Shown: in pieces, positions 1-9,400 of the stretch | How positions within the stretch are numbered: position 1 is the first letter of the stretch | Layout of the letters: every line of letters begins with the position of its first letter | Assembly (NCBI RefSeq): GCF_900113865.1 | Contig: NZ_FOQY01000004.1 | Coordinates: forward strand, 384,226 to 448,225 | DNA from: Streptosporangium canum | GTDB taxonomy: Bacteria > Actinomycetota > Actinomycetes > Streptosporangiales > Streptosporangiaceae | Direction: 5' to 3' | Length of the DNA stretch: 64,000 bases | Position numbers and translations under genes: made by a program | The notes under the pieces: generated by a model | The model's database searches: none | Told to the model about the DNA's origin: nothing | What the model saw: the letters and a program-made list of their open reading frames with translations, nothing else

Positions 1-1283
1 CGGGCATGTTCCCCGCGCAGTCCTATCACCAGTGCTGGATCGGCAACTGGGAGGGCTCGGACTCCAAGAGCTGCTGGCTCCACGACGACCTGGCCGACCT
101 CAACACCGAGAACAAGGCGGTGCAGGACTACCTGATCGACGCCTACAACAAGTACATCGACATGGGCGTCGACGGCTTCCGCGTGGACACCGCCGTGCAC
201 GTATCGCGGCTGATGTGGAACCGCCGCTTCCTGCCGGCCCTGCGGCAGCACGCCGTGGCCGCGCACGGGGACAAGGGCAAGGACTTCTACGTCTTCGGCG
301 AGGTCGGGGCGTTCGTCAACGACAAGTGGAACCGCGGCTCGGTCAACCACTCCGCGCAGTTCTACACCTGGAAGGAGCGCAGGGAGTTCAGCCCCGACGA
401 CGCCAGGGCGGTCGTCGAGCAGTTCGACTACGAGAACCTGATGGGCACCGGCAACCAGCCCACCACCGACAACGCCTTCCTGCGCGGCAACGCCTACCAC
501 GCGCCCGACCGCTCGAAGTTCTCCGGCATGAACGTCATCGACATGCGCATGCACATGAACTTCGGCGACGCGCCCAACGCCTTCAACAACGGCAAGGACT
601 CCGACGACAGCTACAACGACGCCACCTACAACACCGTCTACGTCGACTCCCACGACTACGGCCCCAACAAGTCCAACGAGCGCTACACCGGCGGGACCGA
701 CGCGTGGGCGGAGAACATGTCGTTGATGTGGACCTTCCGCGGCATCCCGACGCTCTACTACGGCTCGGAGATCGAGTTCCAGAAGGGGCAGCGGATCGAC
801 TGCGGGCCCACCTGCCCGCTGGCGACCACCGGCCGCGCCTACTACGGCGACCACCTCGCGGGCAGCGTCACCGCCTCCGGCTTCGGCGTCGTCTCCGCGG
901 CCACCGGCGCGGTGGCGCAGACGCTGGACAAGCCGCTGGTCAAGCACGTGCAGCGGCTCAACCAGATCCGCCGGGCCATCCCGGCACTGCAGAAGGGGCA
1001 GTACTCGACCGAGGGCGTCACGGGCCAGATGGCCTACAAGCGCCGCTTCACCCAGGGGGCGGTGGACAGCTTCGTGCTGGTCTCGGTCTCCGGGGGCGCC
1101 ACCTTCACCGGCGTCCCGAACGGCACCTACGTCGACGCGGTCACCGGTGACAGCAAGGCCGTGACCGGCGGGACGCTCACGATCACCGGCGGCGGCAAGG
1201 GCAACATGCGGGCCTACGTCCTGTCACTGCCCGGCAACCCGGCGCCCGGCAAGGTCGGTACGGCGGGGCCGTACCTGAGGTAG
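1..1283 (+). CDS. GH13 alpha-amylase-family glycoside hydrolase, C-terminal part (5' end outside window)
   Basis: The reading frame is open at the left edge (codon phase begins at base 3), so the N-terminal half of the TIM barrel lies outside the window. The visible 425 residues contain the GH13 catalytic signatures in order: GFRVD with the nucleophile Asp at about residue 61 counted from the first visible Met, FGEVG with the acid/base Glu at about residue 99, and VDSHDYG with the transition-state Asp. A small beta-sandwich-like C-terminal region (TFTGVPNGTYVDAVTGD) follows, as in bacterial alpha-amylases. It presumably cleaves alpha-glucan outside the cell, but the signal peptide cannot be seen. 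A strong hairpin terminator follows at 1290-1319, so it is transcriptionally separate from the peptide synthetase. Exact substrate is unknown. Confidence 0.85.
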   Translation, partial: GMFPAQSYHQCWIGNWEGSDSKSCWLHDDLADLNTENKAVQDYLIDAYNKYIDMGVDGFRVDTAVHVSRLMWNRRFLPALRQHAVAAHGDKGKDFYVFGEVGAFVNDKWNRGSVNHSAQFYTWKERREFSPDDARAVVEQFDYENLMGTGNQPTTDNAFLRGNAYHAPDRSKFSGMNVIDMRMHMNFGDAPNAFNNGKDSDDSYNDATYNTVYVDSHDYGPNKSNERYTGGTDAWAENMSLMWTFRGIPTLYYGSEIEFQKGQRIDCGPTCPLATTGRAYYGDHLAGSVTASGFGVVSAATGAVAQTLDKPLVKHVQRLNQIRRAIPALQKGQYSTEGVTGQMAYKRRFTQGAVDSFVLVSVSGGATFTGVPNGTYVDAVTGDSKAVTGGTLTITGGGKGNMRAYVLSLPGNPAPGKVGTAGPYLR

Positions 1284-1289
1284 GTCATG

Positions 1290-1319
1290 GTTCGCCGGCC
1301 GCGACGGCGGCCGGCGAAC
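1290..1319 (+). terminator. Hairpin terminator after the GH13 gene
   Basis: A perfect 13-bp stem (1290-1302 with 1307-1319) closes a 4-base GACG loop seven bases after the amylase stop. There is no strong T run, as is common in high-GC actinomycetes. It separates the amylase from the downstream NRPS. Bases 1320-1504 contain no gene, only a short AT-rich patch (about 1371-1415) that probably holds the NRPS promoter. Confidence 0.7.
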
Positions 1320-1504
1320 TCCCGGGGGCCGCGTCCGCAGCACGGCACACGGGGCCGCCGAATCCCATCCATGGGTAATTTGTCCTAACCAATACCGTTA
1401 AGGTAACAAAACGATCTTTGCCCTACCTTGCCAGAACGCCCTTTGTCACCCTTGCCGTCGTACGGCCTATGCCCCCTTTTCCGTACGCCAAGAGGAGATC
1501 AGAG

Positions 1505-4500
1505 GTGGCTGGCAAACTTGCCCTGCTCGAACCTGTCCACAAGGCCTTCGAGCAGCAGGCGCGGCGGACCCCGCAGCGCACGGCGATCATCGCGGGGACG
1601 ACCCGCACGACCTACACCGCCCTCAACGCCCAGGCCAACCGGATAGCACACGAACTCGCCTCCCGGGGAGTAAGGCGAGGATCGACCGTCGGCGTGTGCC
1701 TGAACCGCGACGAGACGCTGATCGCGGCGCTGCTGGGCGTCTGGAAGACCGGCGCCGCCTACGTGCCGCTTGACCCGGCCTATCCGGCCGACCGCCTGGA
1801 GTTCATCGTCGAGGACGCCGGAGTGTCACACGTGGTGACCTCCACGGCGCTGGCGGCGCGGCTGCCGGGGCGCGACCTCATCCTGGTGGACACGGTCGGT
1901 GACCGTCCGCAGGATGATCCGGACCTGCCGAGCGACCCGGCCGACCTGGCCTACGTCATGTACACCTCCGGCTCGACCGGCCGCCCCAAGGGCGTCGTGA
2001 TCGAACACCGCAACGTGATGACGCTGCTGCGCTGGGACGCCGACCACTTCACCGCCGAGGAACTGGCCGGGTTCCTCGCCTCGACCTCGGTCTGCTTCGA
2101 TCCGTCCGTCCCCCAGCTCTACCTCCCCCTGCTGCTGGGCGGCACGGTGATCATGGCGGAGAACCCCCTCGCACTGCACACCCTGCCCGCCAGGGACGAG
2201 GTCACGATGATCAGCGCGGCGGCCTCGGCGCTGACCGCGCTGCTGCGGGAACCGCTGCCCCCGGGGGTACGCACGGTGCTGTCCAGCGGCGAACCGGTGA
2301 GCCGGGCGCTGGCCGACCGCGTCTTCGCCAACCCCGGCGTGCGGCGCATGATGAACCTGTACGGACCGACCGAGTGCACCGTGCACTGCTGCGCTCACGA
2401 GATCGCCAGGGACCAGACGGGCGAGCCGCCGATCGGCACGCCGTACGCCTGGTCGGAGCTGTCGGTGCGCGGCGCCGGCGGCGAGGCGCTCGGCGACGGC
2501 GAGCTCGGCGAGCTGTGGGTGGCCGGTCCGCTGGTCGGCCGAGGCTACCTGAACCGGCCCGAGCTGACCGCCGAGCGGTTCGTGACCGACGCCGGAGGCG
2601 TGCGCCACTACCGCACCGGCGACCTGGTCCGCAGAGAGGGCGGAGTCCACTTCTACGAGGGGCGGATCGACGACCAGGTGAAGGTCGCGGGCTTCCGCGT
2701 CGAGCTGGGCGAGGTGCAGGGCAGGCTGGTACGCCACCCGCTGGTGAACCACGCCGTCGTGCTCGCCCCCATCGACGAGGAGGGCACCCGGCGGCTGGTC
2801 GCCTACGTCGAACCGGCCGGTCCCGGCCTCGACGACGGGCGGTTGCGGTCCTGGCTGCGCGACTGGCTGCCCGACTACATGATCCCCTCCAGGATCGTGT
2901 TCCTCGACGCCATCCCCGTGGGCCCCACGGGGAAGGCCGACCGCTCCCGGCTTCCCGCGGTGACCTTCTCCTCCGCCCCGGACTCCCCCACCCCGGCCTC
3001 CGCCGCCACCGTGGACGCGGCCCGGAAGGAGTACGTCGCCCCCCGCGACGAGACCGAGCGGCGGCTCGCCGCCATCACCGCCGAGGTGCTCGGCGCCGAA
3101 CGGATCGGCGTCCACGACCACTTCCTCGACCTGGGCGGGCACTCCCTGGCCGCCGCCAAGATCTGCGCCAGGGTCGAGCACGCGCTCGGGGTCCACGTCC
3201 CGCTGACGACGTTCCTGGCACGGCCCACGGTCGCGGAGCTGGCGTCGTACGTCGCCGAGGCCGCCCCGGCCGCCGTGACGCCGCTGGTCCGCCATGCCGG
3301 GCGGATCCGCTACCCGCTGACCGGGGACCAGCGCGGCATGCTCCTGCTGCGCGAGGTCAGCCACAACCCCGGCGCCACCGCCATCGCCTTCCGGCTCGGG
3401 CTGCGCGGCCTCACCTCTGCGGAGCCGCTGCGGGCCGCGTTGGACGCGATCGTGCGCCGCCACGAGGCGCTGCGCGCCGTCGCCGTGGACAACGCGACCG
3501 TCGAGATCGGGCCGCCGGTGGCGGTGCCGCTGGACGAGCACCGCCCGGCTTCGGCGGAGGAGGCCGACGCGCTGCGGCGGGCCGCGGTCGCCCATGACTT
3601 CGACATCACCCGGGTGTCGCCGCTGCTGCGGGCCACCCTGTTGTGGTCGGGACCGGACAGCGCGGAGCTGGTGCTCCTCACCGACCACACCGCGTTCGAC
3701 GGCTGGTCGCTGGGGATCGTCATGCGGGAGCTCCTCGACGGGCTCACCCACTCCGGCGGCGTCCCGGAACCGCCGCTCCAGCTCGGCGACGTCGCGCTGC
3801 GCGAGCAGGCGACCGCCGGAGACGCCGAGGCGTTGCGGGCCTTCTGGGCCGAGGAGCTCGCCGGGGCGGTCCCGCCGTACGAGCTGCTGCCCCGCCCGGA
3901 CGACGGCCCCAGCCGCCTGCGCGGCGAGCGCCTGGTGCGCCCGATCGACCCGGCGACGGTCGCGCGGGTCGGCGAACTCGCGGCCGACTGCGGCGCCACC
4001 CCGTTCGCGGTCTACCTGACCGTGCTCGGCATGCTGGTCGCCGGGCTGACCGACCGGCGGGACGTCGTCCTCGGCGCCGCCGTGGCCGATCGCGCCGAGC
4101 CCGGCCTGGAGGCCGTGGTCGGCGTGCTGGTCGACGTGCTGCCGGTGCGGCTGCGCCTGGAGGACGGGCTGTCGCTGCGCGCGGCCGTACGGCACGCGGG
4201 AGCCGTGACCGCCCGCGTGATGGACCACCGCGCGCTGTCCGCGTGGGAGCGGGCCGAGGCCAGTGGCGTCGAGCGCCCGCCCGGCGCGGTGCTGACCCCT
4301 GTCACGCTCTCGATCCAGCCGTCGGAGGTCCCCCTCTCCCTGGAGCGCGAGGGCGTGGGCGTGGACCTGATCGGCGAGCTGGACGCGGGCAGCGCCCAGG
4401 CGCCGCTGATCGTTTACGTCAACGCCACGGCGGCCGGGCCCGAGCTCCAGGTCGAGTACGACGTGGAGTATCTGGACCGGGCCGGGGCCGAGGTCCTCAC

Positions 4501-6358
4501 CGACCGGCTGGTCCGCCTGCTGGTGGACGCGCCGGCCCACCCCGACCGGCCGCTGTCGGCGTTCGAGGTGGTCGGCGCCGAGGAGCGGGCGGCGCTGCTG
4601 GCCGCGGGAACCGGCGTGCCGCTGCCCGCCGACGTGCCGCGGACCGTGGTGGAGGCGGTGCTGGAGCAGGCGGTACGGCGCCCGCACGCCCCGGCGGTCG
4701 TCGACGCCGGCGGCGTCCTCACCTACGGCGAGCTGGCCGGCTGGTCGCGACGGGTGGCCGCGGCGCTCGGCCCGGCGGCCGCGGGCGCCTGCGTGGGCGT
4801 GTGCCTGCCCCGCGACCGGTACCTCCCCGCGGCGCTGCTGGGCGTGCTGCTCGCCGGTGCCGCCTACGTTCCGCTCGACCCCGGCCACCCGCTCCAGCGG
4901 CTCCGCCACCAGGTCGACGACGCCGGCATCAAGGTGATCATCGCGGCGGGCGAGGGGCTGGCGGTGGCCGGGAAGCTGGGCGACACCGTCGTCGATCTGG
5001 CCGGACTGCCCTCGGCGGAAGCCGTACAGGACGGGACGGATCCCGATGATCCCTCCCGGGTGGAACCCCGCGACCTCGCCTACGTCCTCTACACCTCCGG
5101 CTCCACCGGCAGGCCCAAGGGCGTCGAGGTCACCCACGCCAACCTCGCCGCGTTCGTCGCCTCGATGACGATCGCCCCGGGGATCAGGCCCGACGACGTG
5201 ATGCTCGGCCTGACCCCGTTCTCGTTCGACGTGTTCGGCTTCGACCTGTGGGTGAGCCTCTGCCACGGCCTGCGGCTGGAGCTGCTGGGCCGTGACGACG
5301 CGCTTGACGGGCGGGCCGTCGCGCGGCGGATCGAGGAGGCGGGGGTCACGCTGATGACCGCGACCCCGACGACGCTGCGCATGCTGGTCGCCTCCGGCTG
5401 GCGCGGCGGGGACGTGCGCGTGGTCAGCATCGGCGAGGTGCTCGACCCCGCCCTCGCCGGCGACCTGCTGGAGCGGGTCGCCGAACTGTGGAACGCCTAC
5501 GGCCCCACCGAGACCACGATCTACTCCACCATGCTCCAGGTCACGGCCCCGGTCGGCGACCAGGTGCCGATCGGCACGCCACTGGCCGGGGAGCGGGCCT
5601 ACGTGCTCGACCGGGCGGGCCGCGTGCTGCCCGCCGGAAGGCCCGGCGAGCTGTGGGTCGGCGGCGCCGGCGTGGCCAGGGGCTACCGGGGCCGGCCGGA
5701 GCTGACCGCCGCGGCCTTCACCGAGGACCCGCTGGGCGGGCGCCGCTACCGTACCGGCGACCTGGCCCGCTGGCGGCCCGACGGCACGCTCGACTTCCTC
5801 GGCCGCCGGGATCAGCAGGTGAAGGTCCGCGGCCACCGGATCGAGCTGGGCGAGATCGAGACCGTGCTCCGCGAGAACGTCGCCGACGCGGCCGTGACCG
5901 TGTACGGAGGCGACCACCTGGTCGGCTACCTCGTCGCGCCGCCGGGGACCGGCACCGATGAGCTGGAGCGGCGTCTGAGCTCCCGGCTCCCCGACTACAT
6001 GGTCCCCCGCCGCTGGGTGCTCCTGGACGCCCTGCCCGTCACGGCCTCCGGCAAGGTGGACCGCACCGCTCTGCCCGAACCCGGCGGTGCGGCCTCGCGG
6101 GTGTCGCCGAGCACCGAGGCCGAACTGCTGGTCGCCGAGGTGTGGGCCGCCGTGCTGGGCCGCTCCGACCTCGGCGCGCACGACGACTTCTTCGCGCTCG
6201 GCGGTCACTCCGTGGCCGTCGCCCTCGTGACGGCCCGGCTGAGCGCCGCCCTGGACCTGCGGGTGCCCGTGCGCCTGCTGTTCGAACGGCGGAGGCTGGC
6301 CGACTACGCCGCGCGACTTGAGGCCCTGCTGCTGGCCGACCTGGAGGCGGACTCATGA
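1505..6358 (+). CDS. Nonribosomal peptide synthetase, A-T-C-A-T (loading plus first extension module)
   Basis: The GTG at 1505 is preceded by GAGGAG (1492-1497) at ideal spacing; an upstream in-frame TTG at 1418 lacks a ribosome site. The 1617-residue protein begins directly with an adenylation domain (TSGSTGRPKG at about residue 154, NLYGPTE), then a carrier domain (DLGGHSL, Ser547). A condensation domain follows whose active-site motif reads DHTAFDG (727-733), so the first His of HHxxxDG is Asp while the catalytic second His is kept. A second A domain (TSGSTGRPKG at about 1197, NAYGPTE) and a second carrier (ALGGHSV, Ser1569) complete it. The absence of an N-terminal C domain makes it the initiating protein of a three-module line completed by the gene at 6423. 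No epimerase, methyltransferase or MbtH-like gene is visible nearby. Substrates cannot be named with confidence. Confidence 0.95.
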   Translation: MAGKLALLEPVHKAFEQQARRTPQRTAIIAGTTRTTYTALNAQANRIAHELASRGVRRGSTVGVCLNRDETLIAALLGVWKTGAAYVPLDPAYPADRLEFIVEDAGVSHVVTSTALAARLPGRDLILVDTVGDRPQDDPDLPSDPADLAYVMYTSGSTGRPKGVVIEHRNVMTLLRWDADHFTAEELAGFLASTSVCFDPSVPQLYLPLLLGGTVIMAENPLALHTLPARDEVTMISAAASALTALLREPLPPGVRTVLSSGEPVSRALADRVFANPGVRRMMNLYGPTECTVHCCAHEIARDQTGEPPIGTPYAWSELSVRGAGGEALGDGELGELWVAGPLVGRGYLNRPELTAERFVTDAGGVRHYRTGDLVRREGGVHFYEGRIDDQVKVAGFRVELGEVQGRLVRHPLVNHAVVLAPIDEEGTRRLVAYVEPAGPGLDDGRLRSWLRDWLPDYMIPSRIVFLDAIPVGPTGKADRSRLPAVTFSSAPDSPTPASAATVDAARKEYVAPRDETERRLAAITAEVLGAERIGVHDHFLDLGGHSLAAAKICARVEHALGVHVPLTTFLARPTVAELASYVAEAAPAAVTPLVRHAGRIRYPLTGDQRGMLLLREVSHNPGATAIAFRLGLRGLTSAEPLRAALDAIVRRHEALRAVAVDNATVEIGPPVAVPLDEHRPASAEEADALRRAAVAHDFDITRVSPLLRATLLWSGPDSAELVLLTDHTAFDGWSLGIVMRELLDGLTHSGGVPEPPLQLGDVALREQATAGDAEALRAFWAEELAGAVPPYELLPRPDDGPSRLRGERLVRPIDPATVARVGELAADCGATPFAVYLTVLGMLVAGLTDRRDVVLGAAVADRAEPGLEAVVGVLVDVLPVRLRLEDGLSLRAAVRHAGAVTARVMDHRALSAWERAEASGVERPPGAVLTPVTLSIQPSEVPLSLEREGVGVDLIGELDAGSAQAPLIVYVNATAAGPELQVEYDVEYLDRAGAEVLTDRLVRLLVDAPAHPDRPLSAFEVVGAEERAALLAAGTGVPLPADVPRTVVEAVLEQAVRRPHAPAVVDAGGVLTYGELAGWSRRVAAALGPAAAGACVGVCLPRDRYLPAALLGVLLAGAAYVPLDPGHPLQRLRHQVDDAGIKVIIAAGEGLAVAGKLGDTVVDLAGLPSAEAVQDGTDPDDPSRVEPRDLAYVLYTSGSTGRPKGVEVTHANLAAFVASMTIAPGIRPDDVMLGLTPFSFDVFGFDLWVSLCHGLRLELLGRDDALDGRAVARRIEEAGVTLMTATPTTLRMLVASGWRGGDVRVVSIGEVLDPALAGDLLERVAELWNAYGPTETTIYSTMLQVTAPVGDQVPIGTPLAGERAYVLDRAGRVLPAGRPGELWVGGAGVARGYRGRPELTAAAFTEDPLGGRRYRTGDLARWRPDGTLDFLGRRDQQVKVRGHRIELGEIETVLRENVADAAVTVYGGDHLVGYLVAPPGTGTDELERRLSSRLPDYMVPRRWVLLDALPVTASGKVDRTALPEPGGAASRVSPSTEAELLVAEVWAAVLGRSDLGAHDDFFALGGHSVAVALVTARLSAALDLRVPVRLLFERRRLADYAARLEALLLADLEADS

Positions 6359-6426
6359 CCGAGCTTGTCGAGACCATCAGCAGACACCGCACCTTGGTCG
6401 CGGAACCGGCGAAGGAGATCTCATGA
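6355..6426 (+). CDS. 23-codon ORF bridging two NRPS genes
   Basis: ATG at 6355 overlaps the NRPS stop (ATGA), and its own TGA overlaps the ATG of the next NRPS gene at 6423 (ATGA). A GGAGG lies seven bases before its start. It would encode a 23-residue peptide beginning MTELVETISRHRTLV and ending AEPAKEIS. Its two end overlaps and good ribosome site make translation plausible. Roles could be a coupling relay, a leader, or a remnant of a longer gene; no family is recognised. It could also be an accidental reading of a spacer whose real purpose is the AAGGAG at 6412-6417. Confidence 0.4.
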   Translation: MTELVETISRHRTLVAEPAKEIS

Positions 6427-9400
6427 CCGTCAGCGACGAGCGCCGGAGCGCCCTCGCGGCCCGGCTGTCGACCGCGCGCCGCACCGCCGCCCAGGCCGCC
6501 CCGGCGATCCCCGTCAGGGAGGCGGCCGGCGGCCCCGCTCCGCTGTCACCCGCCCAGGCACGGCTGTGGTTCCTCGCCCAACTCGACGACCGGGCCGCCT
6601 ACAACGTGCCCGCCGCCGTACGGCTGCGCGGCCCGCTGGACACCGCCGCGCTGCTGGGCGCCGTACGCGACCTCGCGGACCGGCACGAGGTGTTGCGCAG
6701 CCTGGTCACCGACGAGGGCGCCACCCCGGTCGACGCCGACCGGGTCCCGATCACGGTCGAGGACCTCGACGACCACGATCTGCTGGAGGCGCGGCTGCAG
6801 GAGGAGCTCGCCCGCCCGTTCGCGCTGGACTCCGAGCCGCCCGCCCGCGCCCTGCTGCTCCGCCTCACCGGCGCCGACGAGCACGTCCTGGCGCTGACCG
6901 TGCACCACATCGCCTTCGACGCCTGGTCGCGGAACCTGGCGCTGGCCGAGCTGGCCGCCCTGTACGCGGCACGGCTCGGCATGGCCGAGCCGCCCGCACC
7001 GCCGAAGGTGCAGTACGCCGACTACGCGGCGTGGCTGGCCGGGCGGCCGGAGGGCGACCTCGCCTGGTGGGCCGGACGGCTGGCCGGGCTCGAACCGGTC
7101 CTGGACCTGCCCGTGGACCGGGCCCGGCCGTCGATCGCCGACTGGTCGGGCGCCGCCGTCCCGGTACGGCTGGCGCCTGCGCTGACCGCCCGGATCCGCG
7201 GGGTCGCCGCCGAGACCGGCTGCACCCCGTTCATGGTGCTGCTGGCCGCCTGGCAGGAGCTGCTGGGCCGGATCTCCGGCACCGACGACGTGCCGGTCGG
7301 CGTGCCCGAGGCGGGACGGCTCCACCCCGACACCGCGCACATGCTCGGCTGCTTCGTCAACACGCTCGTCCTGCGCGGTGACAGGTCCGGCGAGCCGACC
7401 GGCCGCGAGCTGCTGGCCCGGACCAACGGCGCCGTGCTGGACGCCCTCACCCACCGCGACGTGCCCTTCGAGCGGATCGTGGAGCACCTGCACCCCGAGC
7501 GCAGCCTCGCCACCACGCCGATCTTCCAGGCGCTGCTCAACGTCCTGGACGACCGCCCCCGGGCGCTGGACTTCCCCGGCCTGGTCGTGGAGCACGCGCC
7601 ACCCGCGCCGCGCACCACCAAGTACGACCTCAATCTCGCCTTCGTCAACGAGGGCGAGGAGTACGACGGCGAGCTCACCTACCGCACCGACCTGTTCGAC
7701 GAGCCGACCGTGCGGCGCATGGCCGGCTGGTACCTGAACCTGCTGGAGGGCATGCTCGCCGACCTGGACGCGCCCGCGGCGGCCGTACCGCTGGAGCCGG
7801 TGACCGGGCCCGTCGCCGCGGGCGCGCGGATACCGATGGACCTGACCCGGCCGCTGCACGCGGTGGTCGGCGACCGGGCGCGGCGCACGCCGGAGGCGAT
7901 CGCCGCGGTGGACGCCTCCGGATCGCTCACCTACGGCGAGGTGGACCGGCTGGCCAACCGCCTGGCCCGCCACCTGGTCGCGGCCGGGGTAGGGCCGGAC
8001 GTGCCGGTCGGCGTGCTGGTCGACCGGCACGCCGGGCTGGTCCCCGCGCTCCTCGGCGTGCTGCGGGCGGGCGGCGCCTACATGCCGATGGAGCCCGTCT
8101 ACCCCGACGACCGCCTCGCCTACATGGTGGAGACGGCCGGCGCGCGGGTCGTGCTGGCCGATCGCGAGCACGCCGGCCGGGTCCCCGGCGCACTGGTCCT
8201 GCCCGACCTTTTGGCCGCCGGGCCCGACGAGCCCCTGGAGGTCGACGTCACCCCCGGCCACCTCGTGCACGTGATCTTCACCTCCGGCTCCACCGGGCGG
8301 CCCAAGGGCGCCGCGATCGAGCACCGGTCGGCGCTGCACTACCTGTACGGCCTGACCGAACTGGTGCCCGACGCCTACGAGTCCTACGGCCTGGTCTCCA
8401 CGATCGCCTCCGACCTGGTCATGACCTGCCTGTACGGCGCGCTCATCCGGGGCGCCTCGGTCCATCTGGTGGACCAGGAGGCCGCCACCGACCCGGTGGC
8501 GTACGCCGCCTATCTCGCGACGCATCCCGTCGATGTGATCAAGATGGTGCCCAGCCATCTGGAGCTGCTGGCCGCCCACGGCGACCTGGCCCGGATGCTG
8601 CCGCGCCGGCTGCTGATCCTCGCCGGTGAGGCGACGTCGTGGGAGCTGGCCGAGCGGATCCGCGTGGCCCGCCCCGACCTGGAGGTGCAGATCCACTGCG
8701 GGCCGACGGAGACGACGGTCTCGGTGCTCGGCGGCCGGGTTCCCGACCCGCCGTCGGGGGCGGGGTCGGTCCCGCTGGGCCGTCCGCTGCCCGGCGTCGA
8801 CTGCTACGTGGTCGACCCCGCGGGCCGTCCGCTGCCCGCCGGGGTGCCGGGCGACCTCTGGGTGGCCAGTCCCAGTCTGGCCCGCGGCTATCTGAACCGC
8901 CCCGACCTGACCGCCGAGCGGTTCGTCCCCGACCCGGTGACCGGAACCGCCCGCTGTTACCGCACCGGCGACCGGGTCCGGCTCAACTCCGCCGGGCTGG
9001 TGGAGTTCCTCGGCCGGGTCGACGACCAGGTCAAGATCAGGGGCTTCCGGGTGGAGCTGGGCGAGGTGAAGGCCGCGCTGCAGGAGCAGCCCGGGGTCCG
9101 GGAGGCCGCGGTGCTGCCGGTCGGCGAGGGACGCTCCCGGCGGCTGGCCGCCTGGATCGCACCCGCCTCGGTGGACCTCGCCGTGATCCGGGCGGGGCTG
9201 CGCGAGCGGTTGCCCGACTACATGGTCCCGTCCGCGATCGTCGTCCTCGACGAGCTGCCGCTCACCCCGCTGGGCAAGGTCGACCGGGCCCGCCTGCCGA
9301 TCCCCGAGGCGGCGCCCGCCGCGGAGCGGGTCGCGCCGAGCACGCCGACCGAGGTGCGGATCGCCGCGGTGTGGGCGGACGTCCTGGGCGTGGCGGACGT

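Noticed and set aside
1375..1440. Iron-box (IdeR/DmdR1-like) operator before the NRPS gene
   Set aside because: Only partial AAGGTA...TACCTT symmetry with an 18-base gap; does not match the TTAGGTTAG consensus well enough.
1826..6208. 1460-codon open frame on the minus strand opposite the first NRPS gene
   Set aside because: Low-complexity His/Gln/Arg/Gly-rich translation, a mirror of GC-rich NRPS codons; no domain and no ribosome site.
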